DNA from: Rouxiella chamberiensis
GTDB taxonomy: Bacteria > Pseudomonadota > Gammaproteobacteria > Enterobacterales > Enterobacteriaceae
Direction of reading: 5' to 3'
DNA length: 64,000 bases
Assembly: GCF_026967475.1 (NCBI RefSeq)
Contig: NZ_CP114058.1
Span: 4,030,001 to 4,094,000 of the forward strand
The translations under genes were made by a program, and so were the position numbers. Every line of letters begins with the position of its first letter. The first letter of the stretch is position 1. Of this stretch, positions 1 through 9,842 are shown one piece after another. The notes under the pieces were generated by a model. That model was not told the DNA's origin, ran no database searches, and was given only the letters and a program-made list of their open reading frames with translations.

Positions 1-49
1 ACGTTTTGCAGTAGTCTAAAAAAACCACAGACGGCAAAGAGAGGTAAAG

Positions 50-1333
50 GTGACGCAATCCAGCCTGCGGGCCATCAAAAACGTACGCATGCCCTATGCA
101 CAGGGGCTGTGGCAAATCGATATCGAAAACGGCAAGATTCGACAGATAACCTCGCAGCCGCACGGCGGACAAGACAGCGCAGAGGTGCTGGACGCGCAGG
201 GCGGTCTGGCGCTGCCGCCGTTTATCGAGCCGCATATTCATCTCGATACCACGCAAACTGCCGGTGAGCCGTCCTGGAATATCTCGGGCACATTGTTTGA
301 AGGCATCGAACGTTGGGCCGAACGCAAGGCGCTGCTGACTCACGACGATGTAAAACAACGCGCGTGGATGACCCTGAAGTGGCAGATTGCCAACGGCATT
401 CAGCATGTGCGCACCCACGTCGATGTCTCGGATCCTACGCTGACGGCGCTGAAAGCCATGCTGGAAGTGAAGCAGGAAGTTGCGCCGTGGGTGGAGCTGC
501 AAATCGTCGCCTTCCCGCAGGAGGGCATTATCTCCTATCCCGATGGCGAAGCCTTGCTGGAAGAGGCATTGAAGCTGGGCGCGGACGTCGTCGGTGCGAT
601 TCCGCATTTCGAATTCACCCGCGAATATGGCGTCGAGTCGCTGCACAAAACCTTTGCGCTGGCGCAGAAATATCAGCGTATGGTCGATGTGCACTGCGAT
701 GAAATCGACGATGAACAGTCGCGCTTTGTGGAAACCGTGGCGGCGCTGGCGCTGCGCGAAAACATGGGGGCGCGGGTCACGGCCAGTCATACTACGGCCA
801 TGCACTCCTACAACGGCGCCTACACCTCAAGACTGTTTCGGCTGCTCAAAATGTCGGGCATCAACTTTGTCGCCAATCCGCTGGTCAATATTCATTTGCA
901 GGGCCGCTTTGATTCCTATCCGAAACGCCGTGGCATTACGCGGGTGAAAGAGATGCTGGAAGCCGGGATCAACGTCTGTTTCGGACACGACGACGTCTTC
1001 GACCCGTGGTATCCGATGGGCACCGGCAATATGCTGCAAGTGTTGCAAATGGGGCTGCATGTCTGTCAGTTGATGGGGTATGAGCAGATAAATGACGGAC
1101 TGAAACTGATTACGACCTACAGCGCCAAAACCCTGAATCTGCCGGAATACGGCATCAAGAGCGGGCACGACGCCAACCTGATTATTCTGCCTGCCGACAG
1201 CGGCTTCGATGCCGTGCGCAGACAGGTTCCGGTCCGCTATTCGATTCGTCACGGCAGGGTGATTGCCGAGACTCGGCCCGCCTCGAGCACAATACATCTC
1301 GATAAGGCTGAACCCGTTGATTTTACACGCTGA
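50..1333 (+). CDS. codA: Cytosine deaminase
   Basis: Hydrolyses cytosine to uracil and ammonia in the cytoplasm, for pyrimidine salvage and nitrogen supply. The 427-residue protein is full length and very close to E. coli CodA. Visible metal and catalytic residues of the amidohydrolase fold are PHIHLD (His62, His64), VHCDEIDDE near residue 214 (His and catalytic Glu) and FGHDD near residue 312 (Asp ligand). The start is GTG, preceded by a GAGAGG ribosome site. In E. coli codA follows the permease codB; codB would lie left of this window and cannot be seen. The gene is not next to ppiA in E. coli, so this is a different location. Confidence 0.95.
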   Translation: MTQSSLRAIKNVRMPYAQGLWQIDIENGKIRQITSQPHGGQDSAEVLDAQGGLALPPFIEPHIHLDTTQTAGEPSWNISGTLFEGIERWAERKALLTHDDVKQRAWMTLKWQIANGIQHVRTHVDVSDPTLTALKAMLEVKQEVAPWVELQIVAFPQEGIISYPDGEALLEEALKLGADVVGAIPHFEFTREYGVESLHKTFALAQKYQRMVDVHCDEIDDEQSRFVETVAALALRENMGARVTASHTTAMHSYNGAYTSRLFRLLKMSGINFVANPLVNIHLQGRFDSYPKRRGITRVKEMLEAGINVCFGHDDVFDPWYPMGTGNMLQVLQMGLHVCQLMGYEQINDGLKLITTYSAKTLNLPEYGIKSGHDANLIILPADSGFDAVRRQVPVRYSIRHGRVIAETRPASSTIHLDKAEPVDFTR

Positions 1334-1335
1334 AT

Positions 1336-1396
1336 TACCCCTCACCGCGGACTTTGCGTAAATAACGGTAAAGGGCTGGCGCGAAGGGGTGAGGGT
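1336..1396. repeat. Imperfect inverted repeat between codA and ppiA
   Basis: CCCTCACC near the codA stop pairs with GGTGAGGG about 45 bases later, giving an 8-bp stem with a long loop. There is no T-tract. It may act as a weak terminator or be a remnant of a dispersed enterobacterial palindrome; I cannot tell which. Confidence 0.3.
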
Positions 1397-1446
1397 CTTT
1401 AGAATCAATGCGTTTTGTGGCTTGTCTATTGGAGAAAGGAACCGTT

Positions 1447-2022
1447 ATGTTTAAACGTACTTTAGTGACCTTCACTGCTTTGCTTTCCCTCACCGCGATG
1501 GCACCGGCAGCATTTGCAGCCAAGGCTGCGGATACCCATGTGATGTTGACCACCTCGGCGGGAAATATCGAGCTGGAACTCGATAATGCGAAGGCACCGG
1601 TTTCCGTTAAGAATTTTGTCGATTACGTGCAGGGTGGTTTCTACAACAACACCATTTTCCATCGCGTGATCCCGGGCTTTATGGTTCAGGGCGGCGGCTT
1701 TACCGCCAATATGCAGCAGAAAAGCACCAACCCGCCGATCAAGAACGAGGCGGACAACGGACTGCGTAACCTGCGCGGCACCATTTCGATGGCACGCACG
1801 TCCGATAAAGACAGCGCGACCAGCCAGTTCTTCCTGAACGTGGCGGATAATGCTTTCCTCGACCACGGGCAGACCGATTTCGGTTATGCCGTATTCGGTA
1901 AGGTTATCAAAGGCATGGACGTGGTAGACAAGATTTCTTCCGTTAAAACCACAAATGTCGGGCCGTACGAGAATGTGCCGGCGACGCCGATTGTTATCCT
2001 TTCCGCCAAAGTGCTGCCATAA
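1447..2022 (+). CDS. ppiA: Periplasmic peptidyl-prolyl isomerase A (cyclophilin)
   Basis: Catalyses cis-trans isomerisation of proline peptide bonds in the periplasm. The 191-residue product begins with a signal peptide (MFKRTLVTF, then a hydrophobic core ending AAFA) with likely cleavage before AKAAD. Cyclophilin motifs are [13 protein letters not shown] (catalytic Arg in FHRV) and [15 protein letters not shown]. The ATG at 1447 follows GGAGAAAGGA and fits the family length; an upstream in-frame ATG at 1408 would spoil the signal peptide. It is a single gene here, with a GC-rich hairpin downstream. Confidence 0.95.
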   Translation: MFKRTLVTFTALLSLTAMAPAAFAAKAADTHVMLTTSAGNIELELDNAKAPVSVKNFVDYVQGGFYNNTIFHRVIPGFMVQGGGFTANMQQKSTNPPIKNEADNGLRNLRGTISMARTSDKDSATSQFFLNVADNAFLDHGQTDFGYAVFGKVIKGMDVVDKISSVKTTNVGPYENVPATPIVILSAKVLP

Positions 2023-2043
2023 CGGCTTCCTCGCGTTGACAAG

Positions 2044-2071
2044 GGCTGCCCACGACGCGTTTTGGGCAGCC
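2044..2071. terminator. Possible ppiA hairpin
   Basis: GGCTGCCC and GGGCAGCC form a perfect 8-bp stem around a 12-base loop just after ppiA. No T-tract follows, so it may be a 3'-end stabiliser or factor-dependent terminator rather than an intrinsic one. Confidence 0.4.
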
Positions 2072-2159
2072 GCATCCGCAATTCCCGCCCGTCCAACGGC
2101 AAAATCAGTGTCCCTGTCTATACTTAAACTCCACGTTCTTGGCGCAAGGGAGAAGCCGT

Positions 2160-2330
2160 ATGGCGACGAAGCTGACCGATAAACAGAAAGAGCAGTTCTA
2201 CCGCAAAAGACGAAACCTCAACTTTCAAGGCAGCACGGCGCTGGATGGACTGACCCTCGAACTCATTGATTTAACGGATGAGCAGATTGCAGCACGTCTT
2301 GAAGAAGTGAGGGGGAAATATGAGCGATAA
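2160..2330 (+). CDS. yhfG: YhfG, antitoxin-like partner of Fic
   Basis: A 56-residue basic protein (MATKLTDKQKEQFYRKRRN at the N-terminus, ending RGKYER) homologous to E. coli YhfG, which forms a complex with Fic and is the FicA-type antitoxin of that pair. ATG at 2160 follows AAGGGAGAAG. Its last 11 bases overlap the fic start, so the two are translationally coupled. Function as an inhibitor of AMP transfer is known for the family; here it is inferred from homology and arrangement. Confidence 0.88.
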   Translation: MATKLTDKQKEQFYRKRRNLNFQGSTALDGLTLELIDLTDEQIAARLEEVRGKYER

Positions 2331-2913
2331 ACTGCTGTCGGTGGCCGACGATCCTTATCTGTATCCCGGAAAGGACGTGCTGAAAAACCGTTTCAACCTC
2401 AAGAATGCCAATCAGTTGCGCGAGGCCGAACTTGCGCTGACGCCGCTGCGCGCGGCGACCATCGAGCTGGGTCCGCCGAAAATGGGGTTGCCGCACCTTT
2501 GCGCCATCCATCAAATCCTGTTTCAGGACCTGTTCGACTGGGCGGGCGAGTTGCGCGAAGTGGATATCTTCAAGGAAGACACGCCGTTTTGCCATTTCGA
2601 CTACATTGAGCGCGAAGGCAACACTCTGATGCAGGCGCTTGAGAACGAAGCGTACCTGCGCGATTTGCCGCAGGATGAACTGTATTCGCGGCTTGCACAC
2701 TATTATTCGGAAATAAACCTGCTGCATCCTTTCCGTTACGGCAGCGGACGCGCGCAGCGAATTTTCTTCGAGCAACTGCTGACGCACGCAGGTTACGGCA
2801 TCGACTGGAGCAAGGTCGATAACACCCGCTGGAACGAGGCCAACAAGGCGGCCGCCTTTGGTGACGAGCAACCGCTTGCTGAAGTGTTCAAACACATTGT
2901 GGCCGACGCGTAA
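2320..2913 (+). CDS. fic: Fic-domain protein with a degenerate active-site motif
   Basis: The 197-residue protein is collinear with E. coli Fic. Fic domains transfer AMP from ATP to target proteins using the motif HPFx(D/E)GNGRxxR. Here the motif at about residues 135-146 is HPFRYGSGRAQR: the catalytic His, the Gly pair and both Arg are kept, but the Mg-binding acidic residue is Tyr and Asn is Ser. E. coli K-12 Fic (HPFRVGSGLAQR) is degenerate in the same two places but has also lost the first Arg, which is present here. Activity is therefore doubtful. The ATG overlaps yhfG. It precedes pabA as in E. coli. Confidence 0.93.
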   Translation: MSDKLLSVADDPYLYPGKDVLKNRFNLKNANQLREAELALTPLRAATIELGPPKMGLPHLCAIHQILFQDLFDWAGELREVDIFKEDTPFCHFDYIEREGNTLMQALENEAYLRDLPQDELYSRLAHYYSEINLLHPFRYGSGRAQRIFFEQLLTHAGYGIDWSKVDNTRWNEANKAAAFGDEQPLAEVFKHIVADA

Positions 2914-3022
2914 GGCCAGGCAACATGATTGACAGGGATTCGGGCGGGGAAAAGTCTGCGGGTCAGCGCCGAAATAGGTAGAATGACCCGGCAAAAACCA
3001 GACCTCGCCAAACCGGATACCC

Positions 3023-3598
3023 ATGCTGCTGATTATCGATAACTACGACTCTTTCACCTATAACCTTTACCAGTACTTCTGCGAGCTTGGGGCCGAGGTG
3101 GTGGTAAAACGTAACGATGAGCTGGAGATTGCCGACATCGCCCGGCTAGCACCTTCGCATCTGGTCATCTCTCCCGGCCCCTGTACGCCCAACGACGCGG
3201 GCATTTCGCTTCAGGCGATTGCGCATTTTGCCGATACGCTACCGATTCTCGGCGTTTGTCTCGGACATCAGGCGATGGCGCAGAGCTTTGGTGCGCAGGT
3301 GGTCCGCGCCCGTCAGGTTATGCACGGCAAAACCTCGCTTATCGAACATAACGGCAGAGGGGTATTTGCCGGTCTGAATCATCCGCTTCGCGTGACTCGC
3401 TATCATTCGCTGGTTGTACAACCCGACACGTTACCCGCCTGTTTCGAGATAACCGCCTGGACCGGTCAGGCAAGCTCTCCCGACGAGATAATGGGCATCG
3501 CCCACCGCGAACTGCCTTTGCACGGCGTACAATTCCATCCCGAGAGCATACTTAGCGAGCAGGGACATCAATTACTCGATAATTTCCTTAAAATTTAA
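3023..3598 (+). CDS. pabA: Aminodeoxychorismate synthase, glutamine amidotransferase subunit
   Basis: Supplies ammonia from glutamine to PabB, which aminates chorismate to aminodeoxychorismate on the way to p-aminobenzoate and folate. The 191-residue class I amidotransferase shows the catalytic triad: nucleophile Cys79 in GVCLGHQ, and His and Glu in GVQFHPES near residue 170. The N-terminus [15 protein letters not shown] is typical. It lies between fic and argD as in E. coli and is probably co-transcribed with fic. Confidence 0.96.
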   Translation: MLLIIDNYDSFTYNLYQYFCELGAEVVVKRNDELEIADIARLAPSHLVISPGPCTPNDAGISLQAIAHFADTLPILGVCLGHQAMAQSFGAQVVRARQVMHGKTSLIEHNGRGVFAGLNHPLRVTRYHSLVVQPDTLPACFEITAWTGQASSPDEIMGIAHRELPLHGVQFHPESILSEQGHQLLDNFLKI

Positions 3599-3701
3599 GC
3601 AATTACCAAATATTCTCACTGACGGGACGATAAACGTTTGCCTGTGAGTGATTTTTTATGCATATTTTATGATTATATTCTCACATTCATTTAGAGTGTG
3701 A

Positions 3702-4955
<1,254 letters not shown>

Positions 4956-4961
4956 TCGCTT

Positions 4962-4993
4962 TCCCTTCTCCTGTCGAAAGGCAGGAGAAGGGA
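4962..4993. terminator. Bidirectional hairpin between argD and yhfK
   Basis: TCCCTTCTCCTG pairs perfectly with CAGGAGAAGGGA (12 bp) around an 8-base loop, exactly filling the gap between the two convergent genes. No long T-tract is present on either side. Confidence 0.6.
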
Positions 4994-7072
4994 TTACGCT
5001 TTCACCCGGCGAGTAAGCCAGATCCCGTGATGCGGTCTTTGCCGCCAGGCCAGAGACGAAATCGTGTTCATGGCGCTGAGATGGGAAAGCACGCGGCGCA
5101 GATGCCGCTCCATTTCGGTAACGGGCATATCGGTATGCATGTCCGGCGGCTGAAACGCCGTCGATCCGCTGCTCGTTCCGTCGGTGGTTAATCGCTGCTG
5201 ACAACTCTGCAAGGCAATTTCGCAAGTCTGCAAATACTCGATGGCCAGTTTCGGCGTCAGCATGTAATGCTCGCGCGCAAGAATGGTCATGGCGTTGATA
5301 TGGTCGACCAAAAACTGACTGTGCGTCACCCAAAGCCGCATATCCGTCAGATAATGCGAATTGAATCCCGGCTCCTGCATGGCCTGATTCAGCGAGGTAA
5401 ATAGCTGATTATGCGCCTGATTCACTTTCATGCGGGCGTAGGCCAGCTCGGCGGGATCCGGATCTTGCTGCAATACCCGTCTAATGGCTTCCTGATCGGC
5501 CTCCAGCGCCTGATGCGCGTTGGTGCGCAGCATCCCGCTCTGCCACTGCGGCCACAGCCAGATAGTGCCGCCAAACGCCAGCGCGCAGCCAATCAGGGTA
5601 TCAATCAGCCGCGGCAGCAGGAAATGCGCACCATTGAGCGCCAGAATCTGCAACGTATAGACCGCCGTCACCGTCAGGCCAATCATTCCCAACCCGTAAT
5701 TTTTGCGCAGCACCGTGTAGGAGACAAGGGTAATGATCAGCATGAGCAGCAGCGTTAAATTTTGCGGAATGGCGAGCTGAAGCAGACCCGCGGCCGCGAT
5801 AAGCCCTATCAGCGTGCCGAGCGCACGGTGCTGAATCCGCACCCGCGTGGCGTTGTAGCCGTTTTGGCTCACCAGCAGGGTGGTAAGCAAAATCCAGTAA
5901 GGTTTTGGCAAATTGAAGAACATGCCGAGCGTACTGCCTATCGCCAGAATAACGCCAAGCCGCGCGGCATTGCGCAGGGCCGCCGACTTGAAGGAGAGAT
6001 AGCTTTTCAGCGCGGCCCAGAAGGGCAGCCGATTCTGCTCCTGCATCAAATCACGGCGATACAGCGGGCGCTGGGTGCGCAGCAGGCGGGCAATGCGACT
6101 GAAATGGTAATAGCAAAACTGACCAACGGGATTCTCGCGATAGCGCGAGGCAATCTTCTCCAGCGCCGCCAGTTCATTGGCCATCGAGAAACGCACGGAA
6201 CGGCGATGATAGAGAATGTCGTCGCCAATCACCCGCAATCGCGCACCAATCACCTGCGCATTGCGGCGGATAACCGCTTCCGCGTGGCTCTCCTCCACCA
6301 GCTTTTGCACTTCGGTAGGCAGATGCAGGCTGACGGTAATGTGCTCCTGCAAATCCAGCGCCACCTGAAAACTGCGCAGCAGCCGTTTGCGATGTTGATG
6401 CTGGTTGGTGGGCAGCATATGCAGTTGCTGATAGAGCAGGGCAATCAGGTCGATCACTTTCTGCTGTCTTTTCAGTAGCGGTGGCAGCGCGGTCTCGGGA
6501 TCGGTGTGCTGAGTCAGCAAGGAGTATTTAGCTTCGAAATAATCGGCGAGTTCGTTATACAACTGGCTTAGGGTTTCGCGCATCGGCTGCTCTTCGGACA
6601 GTCGGAACCACAGCCAGTTAAAGAGGCCGTACCACGCGGTGCCGACCACAAACAGCAGCGGCGCATGCCAGATAGGCACCACGCCCGCCATACTGAGGGT
6701 AAAGATGGACGCCACCAGCGCACCCGACAGCAAACGGCCATGCAGCGGGCCTATCTCGCCCGTTACGCCGATAACCAGCGACAGGCCGAGCATGATAAAC
6801 GGCAGCGGAACATGCCAGTTCACCAGCATCAGCTGGAGCAGAATACTGCTGACGGCAAACAGCGAACCGCCGATAGCCAGGCGTTTGAAGAAGTGTTTGT
6901 GCGGCGTGTCGAGACCGGAAATATTGCAGCAGGCAGGAACGAGCGCAAACAGCAGCCCCATCTTCAATTCGCCGAACAGCATGGCAAAGGCGATAGGCAG
7001 GCAAAGCACCAGCGTCTGTCGCAGCGCATAATTGATTTCAGGGTGGTAAAAGAGTCGTCGCCAAAGCGTCAT
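4994..7072 (-). CDS. yhfK: YhfK, FUSC/YccS-type inner membrane protein
   Basis: A 692-residue membrane protein of the YccS/YhfK (FUSC-like) family, related to aromatic-acid efflux proteins; transport activity is not demonstrated. Two blocks of hydrophobic helices (about residues 15-150 and 375-510) are each followed by a soluble helical domain, the usual duplicated layout. The N-terminus LWRRLFYHPEINYALRQTL matches E. coli YhfK. I place the start at the ATG at 7072, because the alternative TTG 30 bases upstream lies inside the crp terminator stem. No clear ribosome site is visible. Confidence 0.88.
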   Translation of the reverse strand: MTLWRRLFYHPEINYALRQTLVLCLPIAFAMLFGELKMGLLFALVPACCNISGLDTPHKHFFKRLAIGGSLFAVSSILLQLMLVNWHVPLPFIMLGLSLVIGVTGEIGPLHGRLLSGALVASIFTLSMAGVVPIWHAPLLFVVGTAWYGLFNWLWFRLSEEQPMRETLSQLYNELADYFEAKYSLLTQHTDPETALPPLLKRQQKVIDLIALLYQQLHMLPTNQHQHRKRLLRSFQVALDLQEHITVSLHLPTEVQKLVEESHAEAVIRRNAQVIGARLRVIGDDILYHRRSVRFSMANELAALEKIASRYRENPVGQFCYYHFSRIARLLRTQRPLYRRDLMQEQNRLPFWAALKSYLSFKSAALRNAARLGVILAIGSTLGMFFNLPKPYWILLTTLLVSQNGYNATRVRIQHRALGTLIGLIAAAGLLQLAIPQNLTLLLMLIITLVSYTVLRKNYGLGMIGLTVTAVYTLQILALNGAHFLLPRLIDTLIGCALAFGGTIWLWPQWQSGMLRTNAHQALEADQEAIRRVLQQDPDPAELAYARMKVNQAHNQLFTSLNQAMQEPGFNSHYLTDMRLWVTHSQFLVDHINAMTILAREHYMLTPKLAIEYLQTCEIALQSCQQRLTTDGTSSGSTAFQPPDMHTDMPVTEMERHLRRVLSHLSAMNTISSLAWRQRPHHGIWLTRRVKA

Positions 7073-7089
7073 GTGAAGGAGAGTCTGAC

Positions 7090-7125
7090 AAAAACGGCAC
7101 AACGAAGACTCGCCGTGCCGTTTTT
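7090..7125 (-). terminator. crp intrinsic terminator
   Basis: AAAAACGGCAC and GTGCCGTTTTT form an 11-bp stem; on the minus strand it is followed by a T-rich end just after the crp stop codon. Confidence 0.8.
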
Positions 7126-7132
7126 AAAGCGA

Positions 7133-7765
7133 TTAACGCGTGCCGTAAACGACAATCGTTTTACCGTGTGCCGAGATCAGGCTCTGATCTTCGAGCATTT
7201 TGAGAATTCGCCCTACCGTCTCGCGTGAGCAACCGACGATTTGACCGATTTCCTGACGGGTGATCTTTATCTGCATCCCATCGGGATGCGTCATGGCATC
7301 GGGCTGTTTGGCGAGATTCAGCAGAGTCTGGGCAATACGACCGGTTACATCAAGGAAAGCAAGGTTACCCACTTTCTCGGACGTAATTTGCAGTCGGCTT
7401 GCCATCTGTGCGGAAAGACGCATCAGAATGTCGGGGTTGACCTGGATAAGCTGACGGAATTTCTTGTAGGAAATTTCGGCCACTTCACAGGCAGTTTTCG
7501 CTCTAACCCATGCACTGCGTTCCTGACCTTCTTCGAAGAGTCCCAGCTCGCCGATGAAGTCACCCTGATTCAGGTAGGAAAGTATCATCTCTTTACCTTC
7601 TTCATCCTTGATAAGCACGGCAACCGAGCCTTTCACGATGTAGTAAAGCGTTTCAGCCTTTTCACCTTGGTGAATCAGCGTACTTTTGGATGGATACTTG
7701 TGTATATGACAATGAGACAGGAACCATTCGAGAGTAGGGTCTGTTTGTGGCTTGCCGAGAACCAT
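7133..7765 (-). CDS. crp: cAMP receptor protein (catabolite activator)
   Basis: Global transcription regulator that binds cAMP and then TGTGA-N6-TCACA sites. The 210-residue protein is nearly identical to E. coli CRP: cyclic-nucleotide domain with [15 protein letters not shown] (the cAMP phosphate-binding Glu, Arg and Ser), dimerisation helix with Thr-Ser, and C-terminal winged helix [17 protein letters not shown]. It is divergent from yhfA with a long intergenic region, as in E. coli, where crp is autoregulated. The leader contains a strong hairpin, listed separately. Confidence 0.98.
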   Translation of the reverse strand: MVLGKPQTDPTLEWFLSHCHIHKYPSKSTLIHQGEKAETLYYIVKGSVAVLIKDEEGKEMILSYLNQGDFIGELGLFEEGQERSAWVRAKTACEVAEISYKKFRQLIQVNPDILMRLSAQMASRLQITSEKVGNLAFLDVTGRIAQTLLNLAKQPDAMTHPDGMQIKITRQEIGQIVGCSRETVGRILKMLEDQSLISAHGKTIVVYGTR

Positions 7766-8111
7766 TAGTTATTATCCTCTTTTTATCGCTGCCCAAAATC
7801 GCAGGGTTCTAAGACCCTGTTCGGCGATTTTTACTTCGCGCTCTTTTAGCATATGAACTGACCAGCAATGCTGCAAGCGGCAGGTAGAGTGATTTAAGCG
7901 GTAATTTGCCCTTATCACCAAGGTTATCCTGTTAACACCCAAAAAACCTGACCGCAACTTGTTGGAAAGTTTCTTTCGGCTTTGTTTGTAGCACAGGTTT
8001 GCAGACGTGTCTTGTGTTGTCTCGCTTCAGCATGATGCGGATCGAGTTACATTGCCAGTTTCAGGGGTAAAGGGTAGTCTGTTTTGAAAAATGACGAGTG
8101 GAGAGATTCAA
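7766..8111. promoter_or_regulatory. crp-yhfA divergent regulatory region
   Basis: About 346 bases without a gene lie between the divergent crp and yhfA. In E. coli this region carries the crp promoters and CRP sites for autoregulation. I see no perfect TGTGA-N6-TCACA site here; partial half-sites such as TGTCTTGTGTTGT near 8009 are present. The crp-proximal part holds the stem-loop at 7795-7831. Confidence 0.6.
7795..7831 (-). other. Stem-loop in the crp 5' leader
   Basis: AAAATCG-CAGGGT pairs with ACCCTG-(5-base bulge)-CGATTTT around a 6-base loop, a 13-bp interrupted stem starting about 30 bases upstream of the crp ATG. It would form in the crp mRNA leader and could affect translation or stability. 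This is seen directly; any role is inference. Confidence 0.55.
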
Positions 8112-8522
8112 ATGCAAGCACGGGTAAAGTGGGTTGAAGGGTTAACGTTTCTCGGCGAATCAGCCTCTGGCCATCAGATTCTGATGGATGGCAATGCCGG
8201 GGACAAATCACCCAGCCCGATGGAAATGTTGCTGATGTCGGCCGGAGGATGCAGCGCCATCGACGTGGTTTCAATCCTGCAAAAAGGGCGTAACGAGATT
8301 GTCGGCTGTGAAGTGAAACTGACTTCCGAACGCCGCGAAGAGGCCCCGCGCCTGTTTACCACCATTAACCTGCATTTCATCGTGACCGGTAAAGATCTGA
8401 CCGACAAAGTCGTTGAGCGCGCGGTAAGCCTGTCTGCCGAGAAATACTGTTCGGTGTCCCTGATGCTCGGGAAAGCGGCAACTATCACTCACAGCTTTGA
8501 AGTGATTGATTCGCAAGAATAA
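8112..8522 (+). CDS. yhfA: YhfA, OsmC-family protein
   Basis: A 136-residue OsmC/Ohr-fold protein of unknown substrate. Beginning MQARVKWVEGLTFLGES, it matches E. coli YhfA along its whole length, so the start is the ATG at 8112 after GGAGAG rather than an ATG 21 bases upstream. Conserved cysteines of the fold appear in SAGGCSAIDV and SAEKYCSVSL. Divergent from crp. Confidence 0.92.
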   Translation: MQARVKWVEGLTFLGESASGHQILMDGNAGDKSPSPMEMLLMSAGGCSAIDVVSILQKGRNEIVGCEVKLTSERREEAPRLFTTINLHFIVTGKDLTDKVVERAVSLSAEKYCSVSLMLGKAATITHSFEVIDSQE

Positions 8523-8533
8523 GCCATAACATT

Positions 8534-8591
8534 GCGACCACGGGTCGCGCCATCAATCGCCGACTGCCGCCGGGCCAATACCGGGTGGCAG
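8534..8591. other. Two hairpins between convergent yhfA and prkB
   Basis: GCGACC-ACG-GGTCGC (8534-8548) and CTGCCGCCGGG with CCGGGTGGCAG (8564-8591, one mismatch and one wobble) fill the gap between the convergent genes. Neither has a T-tract. They could be a REP-like pair or a bidirectional 3'-end structure. Confidence 0.45.
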
Positions 8592-8598
8592 CCGGTGC

Positions 8599-9468
8599 CT
8601 ACTCTATTTTCTTGCCTTCCATGAGACGCTGCACCAGCGGCCCCATAATCAACTCCATTGCCAGTCCCATCTTGCCGCCAGGCACCACCAACGTATTGAT
8701 ATGCGAGATAAACGAGCCTTGCAGCATTGCCAGGAGATAGGGGAAATCAATTTGATCCAGCCCCTGAAAGTGAATTACCACAAAGCTTTCATCCAGCGAA
8801 GGAATGGCCTTGGCGGCAAAAGGGTTGGAGGTGTCGATGGTCGGAACGCGCTGGAAGTTGATGTGCGTGCGGGAGAACTGCGGCGTGATGTAATTGATGT
8901 AGTCATCCATCGATCTCACTACGGAATCCATCACGGCTTCACGCGAATGACCGCGTTCGCCGGTGTCGCGCACCAGTTTCTGAATCCACTCGAGGTTGAC
9001 GATAGGCACCACGCCGACCAGCAGATCGACGTGTTTGGCGACATCGACCTGATTGGTGACCACCCCGCCGTGCAACCCTTCGTAGAACAGGATATCGGTC
9101 GGCTCGGGCAGCGCCTGCCACGGGGTAAAGGTTCCGGGCACCTGATTGTAAGGGACGGCTTCGTCATAAGTATGCAGGTACTTGCGTGAGCGGCCGGAGC
9201 CGGTTCTGCCGTACTCGATAAAACTCTGCTCCAGCAGGGTGAAGTCGTTGGCCTCGGGACCAAAATAGCTGATATGTCGCCCTAAATCTCGCGCCTTGCG
9301 GATAGCCGCGTCCATTTCCGGACGCGTAAAGTGGTGAAAGCTATCGCCTTCAAGCTGGGCGGCGTGCAGGCCCTGCTGCTGGAAAATCTTGCGAAAGGCC
9401 AGACTGGTGGTCGTCGTTCCTGCGCCGCTTGATCCGGTGACGGCGATAACGGGATGTTTAGCTGACAT
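8599..9468 (-). CDS. prkB: PrkB, phosphoribulokinase-like protein
   Basis: A 289-residue P-loop kinase of the phosphoribulokinase/uridine kinase family, matching E. coli PrkB in length and sequence. The Walker A loop is GSSGAGTTTT (residues 12-21), followed by LEGDSFHHFTR and FYEGLHGG. There is no Calvin cycle here, so its real substrate is unknown; the family name should not be read as proof of ribulose-5-phosphate as substrate. It precedes yheU as in E. coli, on the same strand but in reverse order of transcription. Confidence 0.9.
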   Translation of the reverse strand: MSAKHPVIAVTGSSGAGTTTTSLAFRKIFQQQGLHAAQLEGDSFHHFTRPEMDAAIRKARDLGRHISYFGPEANDFTLLEQSFIEYGRTGSGRSRKYLHTYDEAVPYNQVPGTFTPWQALPEPTDILFYEGLHGGVVTNQVDVAKHVDLLVGVVPIVNLEWIQKLVRDTGERGHSREAVMDSVVRSMDDYINYITPQFSRTHINFQRVPTIDTSNPFAAKAIPSLDESFVVIHFQGLDQIDFPYLLAMLQGSFISHINTLVVPGGKMGLAMELIMGPLVQRLMEGKKIE

Positions 9469-9571
9469 GGGCGTCTGACTCCTGCGGTTCGCGCATAATT
9501 ACGCTTATTGTTACCATATCTATGCGCTGAATTACAGGACAACCGGGTGGCGGAGTCGAAGACATTTTGCA

Positions 9572-9820
9572 CTAGGGATAATCGTTTTCCCGCTCTTCGT
9601 CGCCCGCACGGAACTGACCCCGCGGCATGATATTGAGCGTTTCGTGCAACTCGGACCACACCAGCACTACGTCGCCGCTTTTGAGCTGACGGCGAACGTC
9701 TTCGACCTTTTGCGCCAGTGAGCGCTCCTGTTCGCCGTAGTCCGTGCCTTCGCGCAGTACAAAGGCTTCAATCACGCTGTCGAGCGTTTCGGTAGGCAGT
9801 TCTTTCCAGGGAATGATCAT
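9572..9820 (-). CDS. yheU: YheU family small protein
   Basis: An 82-residue protein, [13 protein letters not shown] at the start and [19 protein letters not shown] near the end, homologous to E. coli YheU (72 residues) with a longer acidic C-terminus. Function unknown. It lies 22 bases after yheT on the same strand and is probably co-transcribed with it. Confidence 0.88.
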   Translation of the reverse strand: MIIPWKELPTETLDSVIEAFVLREGTDYGEQERSLAQKVEDVRRQLKSGDVVLVWSELHETLNIMPRGQFRAGDEERENDYP

Positions 9821-9842
9821 GTTATTTATCTTTTTTCATCAG

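Noticed and set aside
3640..3700. ArgR (ARG box) operator upstream of argD
   Set aside because: The region is AT-rich and argD regulation by ArgR is expected, but no 18-base site with both half-sites could be aligned convincingly.
5411..6478. Two open frames on + opposite yhfK
   Set aside because: Shadows of the conserved yhfK frame; no ribosome sites and no domain similarity.
7799..7826. tRNA-like or small RNA gene in the crp leader
   Set aside because: Only one stem is present, with no cloverleaf, promoter or terminator of its own; it is kept as a leader stem-loop.
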